A stretch of 5,055 nucleotides of DNA, from positions 1-5,055 of the forward strand of contig CAZIOH010000187.1 in the NCBI GenBank assembly GCA_964540815.1, written 5' to 3'. The notes below the pieces were generated by a model that made no database searches, was not told where the DNA came from, and worked only from the letters and a program-made list of their open reading frames with translations. This DNA is from CAZIOH01 sp964540815 (GTDB lineage: Bacteria; Myxococcota_A; Polyangia; Fen-1088). The position numbers and the translations under genes are program-made. Positions within the stretch are counted from its first letter, which is position 1; every line of letters starts with the position of its first letter. Positions 1 to 5,055 of this stretch are shown in pieces.

Positions 1-3000
1 ATGGGCGAGCAGTCCGCCAAGCACCTGCGCGGCCGCGCCATGGAGGACGTGATCTTCGCCGGGTCGGAGACGCGCGGGCCGGCCGGGATGGCGGAGGTCT
101 CGCTGACCTTCGACGGCGGGAGCCTACGGGGGGACATCGCGCCCGGCGGGGTTCCCTGGGGCGCGGTGGGCCCGTCGGAGATCGTGGTCACCCGCCGGCT
201 GCACCGCGACGGCGAGAGCGAGTACCTGCTCAACGGCGTGCCGTCACGCCTGCGCGACGTGGTCGAGTTCTTCCTCGGCACCGGGGTCGGCTCCAAGGCC
301 TACGCGATCATCGAGCAGGGGCGGATCGGCTTCATCGTGTCCTCGCGACCCGAGGATCGGCGCGGCCTCATCGACGAGGCGGCCGGCATCACCAAGTACA
401 AGGTCAAGAAGAAGGCCGCCGAGCGCCGGATCGAATCCACCCGGCAACACCTGCTCCGGGTGTCCGACATCATCGGCGAGATCGAGGGGCGGCTGCGCTC
501 GCTCCGCCTGCAGGCCGCCAAGGCCGAGCGCTACAAGCGTTACAAGGCCGAGCTGCGCGACCTCGAGCTGTGGTCGGGCGCCCAGCGGTTCCTCGGCCAC
601 CTGGCCGAGGAGAAGTCGCTGGCGGTGGAGATCGCCGCGCTGGCCGAGCGCCGGGCCGATGCGGCCGCCACCCTCGAGGCCGAGGAGGCCGGGGTCGCGG
701 CCGAACGGCTGGCCCTGGCCGACGAGCTGGCGGAGCTCGCCACCGCCAAGGAGAGCCTGTTCGCGCTGTCCAACCGCGCCCAGCTCGCCATGCAGCGGGC
801 CCTTCATCAGGACGACGAGGCCGGGCAGCTCGCGGCGCGCGCGGCCAGCGAAGAGCGCGAGATCGAGGAGCAGGCGCAGCGCCTGACCGAGAGCAGCGCG
901 GGCATCGAGGCGCTCGAGGGGCAGCTGGCCGAGCTCGACGAGGCGGCGACCACCAGCGGGGCGCGGTACCGCGAGACCGAGAAGATCCACGAGGAGCTGC
1001 GGGCGGCCCTGGCCGACGCGCGCCGGCAGCTCGACGGGGCGCAGGGGGAGCTCGCCTCGGCGCGCGCGCGCATCGCCCGCAACGAATCCGAGAGCGGCGC
1101 GGCCACCGCGCGGCGCGAGGATCTCGCGCGGCGGATCGAGACCATCGCCACCGAGGCCACCGCGGCCGACGAGCGCCTCGGCACGCTCGGCGTCGACGCC
1201 GAGGGCTTGCGCACCGCCATCGAGGCCATCGCCGAGCGTCGGCGGGCCCTGTCGGCGGCGCGCCAGGAGAACGAGGCGCGGCTCGCGGCCCGCAAGGGCG
1301 AGATCGCCCGCGGCGAGATCGCGCTCGAGGCGCTGCGCGAGCAGCTGCACCGCCGGCGCTCGCGGCTCGCCTCGCTGGGCGAGATCCAGGAGCGATACGA
1401 GAGCTTCCAGAAGGGCGTTCGCGCCATCATGCAAGAGCGGCGCGAGCAGGAGGCACGCGGGGAGGTGTCGGGGATCCGGGCGCTGGTGGCCGACATCCTG
1501 CAGCCACCGTCCGATCTCGAGACGGCGGTCGAGTCGGTGCTGGGCGAGCGGCTCGGCAACGTGGTGGTGGACTCTCACACCGTGAGCGTGGACGGGATCG
1601 CCTTCCTCAAGGAGCGCAAGCAGGGCCGGTCGAGCTTCATCCCGCTCACCTTGCGGGGGCCGAGCACGCCGCCCCGGGCGCCCTCGGCCTGGCCGCGCGG
1701 CGAAGGGATCCGCGGTCCGATCCTCGAGCTCATGGGCTACGACCAGGCCTACGACCGGGTGGCGGAGTACCTGCTCGGCGACGTGCTGGTGGTCGAGGAT
1801 CTGCCGCGCGCGCTGGCCGTCTGGGCCACGCTCGGCGCCGATGGGCAGGGTCCGCCCCCACCCACCCTCGTCACCATGCAGGGCGAGGTGGTGGATCCGC
1901 GCGGCGCCGTGAGCGGAGGCTCGCGCGAGGCGGCCGTCGGCATCCTCGAGCAGAAGCGCGAGATCCGCGAGCTCGAGCAGCTGGTCGCCAGGCTGGATGC
2001 CGAGCAGCAGGCGGCGCTCGAGCAGCAGCTCGCGGCCAAGGCCGAGGTCGTCGAGCTCGAGCGGCAGATCGCCGAGCTCCTGGCCGACCTGCGGGCCGAC
2101 GAGCTGGCGGGACTGTCGCAGCAAAAGGATCTGGATCGGGCCCGCGAGGAGCAGCGGCGGCTGGAGGCGCGGCGACGCCAGCTGGCGGGCGACCACGACG
2201 GGTTGACCCGGTCGCTCGAGGAGGCCGAGCTGCGCCTCGAGAACGCCCGGGCCGCCCTGGAGGGCGACTGGGAGATCGTGGACGCGGCCGAGCGGCGCAC
2301 GGCCGAGCTGCGGACCGAGAGCCTGTCCTTGGCCGATCGCCTCGACGCCCTGGTGGGGGAGCTCACGGCCTTGAAGGTGGAGGCGGCCCAGGCCCAGGAC
2401 CGCCGCAACCACGCCCGCGCCACGCTCCAGCGACTCGGGGCCGAGAAGTCGCAGGCGGCGGCGCGTATCCAGCGGCTCGAGCAATCCATCGGCGAGGGCC
2501 TCGAGCGCTCGGCGAGCCTGCGCGAAAGCTCGGTCGAGCTCCGGGAGGAAGGCCGGCAGGCCGAGGCCGAGGCCCGAGAGCTGGCCCGCGGGCACGCCGA
2601 GCGGCAGGGAGGCGTCGAGGGGCGGAGCGCGATCCTCGCCCGGCGCGAGGCCGAGCTGCGCACGGCCCGGGCCGAGGTTCAGCGGATGAACCAGACCTCG
2701 GCGCGCCTCGAGCTGCGCCACCAGGAGGTCGCCATCAAGCGCGCCTCGCTCGAGGAGCAGGTGGTCGCCCGCTACGGGGACGTCGACCTGCGCGACATCG
2801 TGGTCGACTACCACCTGCGGCCCCCCCTCGGGGAGACCGAGGAGGCCCGCATGGTCGAGCTGCGGGGGTTGCTCGACCGCATGGGGGAGATCAACCTCAC
2901 GGCCATCGAGGAGTCCGAGGAGTCCCAGAAGCGCTTCGATTTTCTGTCGGCCCAGCGGGCCGACCTCGAGTCGGCGATCGGGCAGCTCGAAGCCGCCATC

Positions 3001-3564
3001 GAGAAGATCAACCGCGCCTCGAAGAAGCGCTTCCGCGAGACCTTCGATGCCATCGACGCCAAGTTCCGGGAGGTCTATCCGCGGATGTTCGGGGGGGGGC
3101 GGGCCCACCTCCGGCTGACCGACGACGGCGATCTGCTGGAGACCGGGGTGGACATCGTCGCCAACCCGCCCGGCAAGAAGGTCATGCAGAACATCGAGCT
3201 GCTCTCGGGCGGCGAGAAGGCCCTGACCGCCGTGTCGCTGCTGTTCGCGATCTTCCTGGTCAAGCCCTCGCCGTTCTGCGTGCTCGACGAGGTGGACGCC
3301 CCCCTCGACGAGGCCAACGTGGGCCGGTTCAACGACATGGTCCGGGCCATGACCGACCGGTCGCAGTTCATCATCATCAGCCACAACCGGCGCACCATGG
3401 AGATCGCCGACCGCCTGTGCGGGATCACCATGGAGGAGGCAGGGGTGTCCAAGCTCGTGGCGGTGAACCTCCGGACGGGGTCGGGCGGCAAGGTCAGTCG
3501 GGCCAGCGTGCTCACCGAGAGCTCGCGAGCTCCAGTGACCGCGGCCTCCCCGATGTCGGCGTGA
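1..3564 (+). CDS. smc: Chromosome segregation ATPase SMC, 5'-truncated by the window edge
   Basis: This is the bacterial condensin core subunit. It dimerises through its hinge, binds ScpA/ScpB (not in this window) and uses ATP to extrude and organise chromosomal DNA. Residue numbers count from base 1. The sequence opens inside the conserved MGEQSAKHLRG segment and has the Q-loop (IIEQG, 103-107), a Lys-rich coiled-coil entry (132-143), and a long Ala/Glu/Arg-rich coiled coil to about 475. The hinge spans about 489-647 and ends in the typical GAVSGGS. A returning coiled coil leads to the C-terminal head, which has MGEINL (961-966), FGGGRAHL (1030-1037), the ABC signature LSGGE (1068-1072), Walker B FCVLDE (1092-1097), the D-loop (APLDEANV) and the H-loop His1128 in ISHNRRTM. 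About 47 N-terminal residues with Walker A are missing compared with B. subtilis SMC, so the ATG at base 1 is an internal Met. The full protein would be about 1,234 residues, slightly long for the family; short Pro-rich stretches in the hinge (554-565, 618-621) may contribute. The ORF ends in TGA at 3562-3564, and the last ~30 residues form a low-complexity tail. Confidence 0.97.
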   Translation: MGEQSAKHLRGRAMEDVIFAGSETRGPAGMAEVSLTFDGGSLRGDIAPGGVPWGAVGPSEIVVTRRLHRDGESEYLLNGVPSRLRDVVEFFLGTGVGSKAYAIIEQGRIGFIVSSRPEDRRGLIDEAAGITKYKVKKKAAERRIESTRQHLLRVSDIIGEIEGRLRSLRLQAAKAERYKRYKAELRDLELWSGAQRFLGHLAEEKSLAVEIAALAERRADAAATLEAEEAGVAAERLALADELAELATAKESLFALSNRAQLAMQRALHQDDEAGQLAARAASEEREIEEQAQRLTESSAGIEALEGQLAELDEAATTSGARYRETEKIHEELRAALADARRQLDGAQGELASARARIARNESESGAATARREDLARRIETIATEATAADERLGTLGVDAEGLRTAIEAIAERRRALSAARQENEARLAARKGEIARGEIALEALREQLHRRRSRLASLGEIQERYESFQKGVRAIMQERREQEARGEVSGIRALVADILQPPSDLETAVESVLGERLGNVVVDSHTVSVDGIAFLKERKQGRSSFIPLTLRGPSTPPRAPSAWPRGEGIRGPILELMGYDQAYDRVAEYLLGDVLVVEDLPRALAVWATLGADGQGPPPPTLVTMQGEVVDPRGAVSGGSREAAVGILEQKREIRELEQLVARLDAEQQAALEQQLAAKAEVVELERQIAELLADLRADELAGLSQQKDLDRAREEQRRLEARRRQLAGDHDGLTRSLEEAELRLENARAALEGDWEIVDAAERRTAELRTESLSLADRLDALVGELTALKVEAAQAQDRRNHARATLQRLGAEKSQAAARIQRLEQSIGEGLERSASLRESSVELREEGRQAEAEARELARGHAERQGGVEGRSAILARREAELRTARAEVQRMNQTSARLELRHQEVAIKRASLEEQVVARYGDVDLRDIVVDYHLRPPLGETEEARMVELRGLLDRMGEINLTAIEESEESQKRFDFLSAQRADLESAIGQLEAAIEKINRASKKRFRETFDAIDAKFREVYPRMFGGGRAHLRLTDDGDLLETGVDIVANPPGKKVMQNIELLSGGEKALTAVSLLFAIFLVKPSPFCVLDEVDAPLDEANVGRFNDMVRAMTDRSQFIIISHNRRTMEIADRLCGITMEEAGVSKLVAVNLRTGSGGKVSRASVLTESSRAPVTAASPMSA

Positions 3565-3576
3565 GCGTGAGGGGTT

Positions 3577-3609
3577 GCATTTTTCGGCCAGGGCGCCCGA
3601 CAAAAATGC
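3577..3609. repeat. 33-bp interrupted inverted repeat in the smc-ferredoxin spacer; candidate operator
   Basis: GCATTTTT (3577-3584) is the perfect reverse complement of AAAAATGC (3602-3609). The inner CGG (3585-3587) also pairs with CCG (3597-3599), leaving a two-base bulge (A3600, C3601) and a 9-base GC-rich loop that includes part of the palindrome GGGCGCCC (3591-3598). It lies in the only AT-rich patch of the window, between the smc stop and the ferredoxin start, and its right arm overlaps a possible extended -10 element. That position suits a dimeric regulator's operator. It does not look like a standard intrinsic terminator, because the T-run is on the 5' arm and the A-run on the 3' arm when read from either strand, with no U-tract after the stem. 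The repeat is seen directly; the operator role is inferred. Confidence 0.5.
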
Positions 3610-3615
3610 TAAATA
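3607..3615 (+). promoter_or_regulatory. Candidate extended -10 promoter element for the ferredoxin gene
   Basis: TGCTAAATA fits the extended -10 pattern TGn followed by a hexamer resembling TATAAT (T1, A2 and A4 match). It lies 14 bases before the ferredoxin ATG, so a transcript starting about 7 bases downstream would have a very short 5' leader. No -35 box lies at the normal 16-18 bp spacing. The nearest -35-like hexamer, TTGCAT at 3575-3580, is 29 bp upstream and too far away. The support is the local AT-richness in an otherwise GC-rich window and the position. Promoter consensus sequences in this lineage may differ, so the call is weak. Confidence 0.3.
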
Positions 3616-3616
3616 G

Positions 3617-3624
3617 CTGATCAG
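3617..3624. repeat. 8-bp palindrome just upstream of the ferredoxin start codon
   Basis: CTGATCAG is a perfect palindrome ending 5 bases before the ATG at 3630. The adjacent GCTA-AA-TAGC (3608-3617) is also an inverted repeat and overlaps the possible -10 element. These small symmetries sit where a ribosome binding site would be expected. The only Shine-Dalgarno-like string is AGAGA at 3623-3627, which is weak and too close to the ATG for normal spacing. They could contribute to regulation or be chance; 8-bp palindromes are not rare. Confidence 0.3.
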
Positions 3625-3629
3625 AGACC

Positions 3630-3920
3630 ATGGCGACTTACATCACGGACGAATGCATCAACTGTGGTGCGTGCGAGCCCGAGTGCCCCAACGAGGCCAT
3701 CAGCGAGGGCGAGGACATCTACATCATCGACCCCAAGCTGTGCACCGAATGCGTGGGCTTCCACGATCACGAGGCGTGTCAGGCGGTGTGCCCGGTCGAG
3801 TGTTGCCTCCCCGATCCCAAGATCGTCGAGACCGAGGACACCTTGATCGTGCGTGCCCGCTCGTTGCACCCGGACAAGACCTTCGTCGAGAACTATCCGT
3901 CGCGCTTCCGCAAGGCCTGA
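3630..3920 (+). CDS. 2[4Fe-4S] ferredoxin, Alvin/YfhL type
   Basis: This is a small cytoplasmic electron carrier of 96 residues with two [4Fe-4S] clusters. Motif 1 is C9-x2-C12-x2-C15-x3-C19-P; motif 2 is C38-x2-C41-x8-C50-x3-C54-P. By analogy with the family, C9, C12, C15 and C54 bind one cluster, and C38, C41, C50 and C19 bind the other. The eight-residue stretch between C41 and C50, instead of two, and the charged helical C-terminal extension place it with Allochromatium vinosum and E. coli YfhL-type ferredoxins, which hold very low-potential clusters. C58 matches the extra Cys in the PVDC segment of Alvin-type proteins; C59 is a further one. The C-terminus (to NYPSRFRKA) is about 10 residues longer than the usual 80-86. 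The ATG at 3630 is chosen because MATYITDECINC aligns with family N-termini; its ribosome binding site is weak. It lies 65 bp after smc in the same direction, probably with its own promoter. The redox partner cannot be told from this window. Confidence 0.95.
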   Translation: MATYITDECINCGACEPECPNEAISEGEDIYIIDPKLCTECVGFHDHEACQAVCPVECCLPDPKIVETEDTLIVRARSLHPDKTFVENYPSRFRKA

Positions 3921-3948
3921 GGCGGGACGTGCCGCCCGGTCGACGGGC
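3921..3948. terminator. Convergent gap with two overlapping GC-rich hairpins; possible bidirectional terminator
   Basis: The whole 28-bp gap between the ferredoxin stop and the convergent foldase stop can fold. GGCGG (3921-3925) pairs with CCGCC (3932-3936) around a 6-base loop, and GCCCG (3934-3938) pairs with CGGGC (3944-3948) around a 5-base loop. The two share bases 3934-3936, so they are mutually exclusive. Neither is followed by a T-run on either strand, so this is not a canonical intrinsic terminator. The convergent arrangement makes some transcription-ending role plausible, but GC-rich DNA forms such short stems easily by chance. Confidence 0.3.
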
Positions 3949-4980
3949 TCAACGGTTCGTGCCCCGGCGAGTGTCGGGATCGGTGTGCAGCGAGGCGGCC
4001 GGGTCGTCCGTGGACACCATGGCGTGGAAGCCGTCGGGGAAGGCCTCGACCGCATGCGCGCCCGCGAGCTCGAGGGTGAGCGTCAGGAACTTCTGGCGAC
4101 GCCAGGGCTCCCACATCTCGGCGGCCAGGACAGGGCGCGCCGCCGCGAAGCTCACGTTCTCGGGGGGCCTCTCGGCGAGGTAGCGGGCCACGTAGAAGCC
4201 CGTCTCGTCCCCGACGACGTCGGTGGTGTCGCCCCGGTGCGCGAGCCGCGAGACGGCGTGGCCCACCACCGGCGGGAAGGGCTCCTCCTCGTCCTGCCAG
4301 ACGGTGGTGGCGCTGAAGGAGACCTTCTTTTCTGGCCCACTCTGCCACGTCGGGTCGCTGCCGAGGGCCAGGAACTCCTGGTCCGAGAGCCCGGGGTGGG
4401 CGGCGAGGTAAGCCCGCAAGGCCTCCGCGTGGCGTGCCGCCCGGGCCCGTGGCTCCGGCTTCATCCGGGCTCCGGTGAAGATGCAGAGCACCGCGACCTG
4501 GACCAGCCGCCCGTGGACGAACCGCTTGTGGACGCGGTCGTAGAATGCGCGCACCTCCGATTCGGGGATGGCACCCTCGGCGAGGCGCGGCTCGATCAGG
4601 TCCGCCACCAGGCGCTCGACCTGCGCTTGACGCAGGATTTCCCGATCCTCGGGGGCAAGGGCGACCCCGGCCACCTCGGCGGCGCGGGCCAGGACCTCGA
4701 AGCGGATCCGGTCCTCGAGGGCGCTGCGGAGATCGGAGCCGCCGAGGAGGGCCGCGCGCTTGACCTCGCCGGCGAGGATGGGTTGACCGGCCACGCGCGC
4801 CAGCACGCGGTGGTCGCTGTCGCTGGTGCCGGCGCTGCTGCCGGCGAGCGGGAGCCCCGGGGCCTGGGTGGGGTCGCGAGGCGTTGGGGCGCAGGCCGCC
4901 AGCCCGGCGCCCAGGACCGCGGACAGCACGCAGGCTCGCGCCGTAGCTGGAACTTGGAGTCGACCGAACGGTGAGGTCAC
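3949..4980 (-). CDS. Predicted lipoprotein of the SurA/PrsA-like parvulin peptidyl-prolyl isomerase family, divergent
   Basis: This is a 343-residue predicted envelope protein, probably a periplasmic chaperone or foldase. The N-terminus has Arg residues (7, 15), a hydrophobic stretch (18-28) and a lipobox LAAC with Cys30 as the lipidation site; Ala31 at +2 favours outer-membrane sorting under the E. coli rule. A Pro/Gly/Ser-rich linker (31-57) leads to a SurA_N-like helical chaperone region (about 58-150), which starts with VLARVAGQPILAGEV and contains EDREILRQAQVERLVADLI and IPESEVRAFYD. A parvulin-like region (about 155-270) follows, from LVQVAVLCIF to ETGFYVARYLAERP, then a closing helix (276-312) typical of such foldases. 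The parvulin region lacks the usual HIL histidine and the GGDLGW loop, so isomerase activity is doubtful and a chaperone-only role is possible. The start is GTG at 4980-4978. No in-frame ATG, GTG or TTG lies upstream within the window, and the choice puts the lipobox at a normal distance. No good Shine-Dalgarno precedes it, which could mean translational coupling to an upstream gene. It converges on the ferredoxin gene with a 28-bp gap. Confidence 0.8.
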   Translation of the reverse strand: MTSPFGRLQVPATARACVLSAVLGAGLAACAPTPRDPTQAPGLPLAGSSAGTSDSDHRVLARVAGQPILAGEVKRAALLGGSDLRSALEDRIRFEVLARAAEVAGVALAPEDREILRQAQVERLVADLIEPRLAEGAIPESEVRAFYDRVHKRFVHGRLVQVAVLCIFTGARMKPEPRARAARHAEALRAYLAAHPGLSDQEFLALGSDPTWQSGPEKKVSFSATTVWQDEEEPFPPVVGHAVSRLAHRGDTTDVVGDETGFYVARYLAERPPENVSFAAARPVLAAEMWEPWRRQKFLTLTLELAGAHAVEAFPDGFHAMVSTDDPAASLHTDPDTRRGTNR

Positions 4981-5055
4981 GCGCGGTTCGAGAGTAACAC
5001 GCCGGTGTCCTTGGATCGCCGGGACGCGGCGGGGACGAGGACGGCGACGAGGACG
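4977..5055 (-). other. Possible C-terminal end of an upstream minus-strand gene, overlapping the foldase start by GTGA
   Basis: One minus-strand frame runs open from the right edge for 25 codons and stops at TGA (4979-4977). This forms a GTGA overlap with the GTG start of the foldase gene at 4980, a common coupling arrangement in bacterial operons that would explain the missing ribosome binding site. Against it: all three minus frames are open over this short GC-rich stretch, the frame includes a TTA codon that is rare in such genomes, and the peptide (starting VLVAVLVPAAS) is not recognisable. Apart from this and a short repeat, I see nothing in the last 75 bases. Confidence 0.2.
5034..5055. 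repeat. Short tandem repeat of a 12-bp unit, cut by the window edge
   Basis: The unit GACGAGGACGGC occurs once at 5034-5045 and again for its first 10 bases at 5046-5055, where the window ends, so the copy number is unknown. It could be a low-complexity coding stretch of the next gene (on the minus strand it would read VLVAVLV in the frame ending at 4977) or a simple intergenic repeat. Confidence 0.45.

Noticed and set aside
3575..3584. TTGCATTTTT as the -12 part of a sigma-54 promoter
   Set aside because: The required GG 12 bp upstream is absent (3565-3566 is GC), and only one base of the -24 element matches.
244..3603. A very long (over 1,100 codons) open frame antisense to smc
   Set aside because: It mirrors the smc coding frame in GC-rich DNA, where stops in antisense frames are rare. 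Its translation is low-complexity (Leu, Gly, Arg, Pro, His rich) with no recognisable domain, while the sense frame is unmistakably SMC.
3577..3609. The spacer palindrome as an intrinsic terminator for smc
   Set aside because: The stem has U's in its 5' arm and A's in its 3' arm with no U-tract after it, so the stem-plus-U-run signature is missing on both strands.
570..3620. A thousand-codon open frame on the same strand as smc in another frame
   Set aside because: Its translation is almost wholly Arg/Gly/Ala/Pro, as expected from out-of-frame reading of GC-rich codons. It has no independent start context or domain.
3853..4974. A plus-strand frame of 373 codons opposite the lipoprotein gene
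   Set aside because: It overlaps the end of the ferredoxin gene and lies antisense to a protein with a clear signal peptide, lipobox and foldase pattern. Its own product is unrecognisable.
4993..5001. Minus-strand TGTTACTCT as an extended -10 promoter for the foldase gene
   Set aside because: Only the key T, A and T positions match, there is no -35 element at suitable spacing, and it would imply a leaderless mRNA. It is too weak to list as a feature.
5005..5055. A divergent plus-strand gene starting at GTG 5005
   Set aside because: Only 17 codons are visible, there is no ribosome binding site, and the content is dominated by the 12-bp repeat.

Overview
The window is very GC-rich, with GC-ending codons throughout and long open frames on both strands. 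It reads as ordinary chromosomal DNA from a high-GC bacterium. The SMC sequence and the Alvin/YfhL-type ferredoxin are consistent with Myxococcota or a related former deltaproteobacterial lineage. That placement is inferred from family resemblance, not demonstrated.

Layout from left to right. (1) Bases 1-3564 (+) hold nearly all of smc, the chromosome-condensation ATPase. The first ~47 codons, including Walker A, lie off the left edge, so the ATG at base 1 is an internal Met codon rather than the start. (2) Bases 3565-3629 are a 65-bp spacer containing the only clearly AT-rich patch in the window. It has a 33-bp interrupted inverted repeat, a candidate extended -10 element and a small palindrome just before the next start codon. 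(3) Bases 3630-3920 (+) encode a 96-residue 2[4Fe-4S] ferredoxin with all eight cluster cysteines. (4) Bases 3921-3948 are a 28-bp convergent gap with two overlapping GC-rich hairpins. (5) Bases 3949-4980 (-) encode a predicted lipoprotein of the SurA/PrsA-like parvulin-foldase type, whose parvulin part lacks the usual catalytic signatures. (6) Bases 4981-5055 contain no firmly supported gene. A minus-strand frame entering from the right edge would end in a GTGA overlap with the foldase start, so an upstream co-transcribed gene is possible. A short tandem repeat sits at the very edge.

The three genes do not form an obvious pathway: chromosome organisation, electron transfer and envelope protein folding. 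smc and the ferredoxin gene are co-oriented, but the ferredoxin gene appears to have its own promoter region. The foldase gene converges on them and belongs to a different transcription unit. I see no mobile element, CRISPR array, RNA gene, toxin-antitoxin pair or defence system, and nothing that amounts to a new biological system. The points most worth a second look are the palindromic ferredoxin promoter region and the degenerate parvulin lipoprotein.
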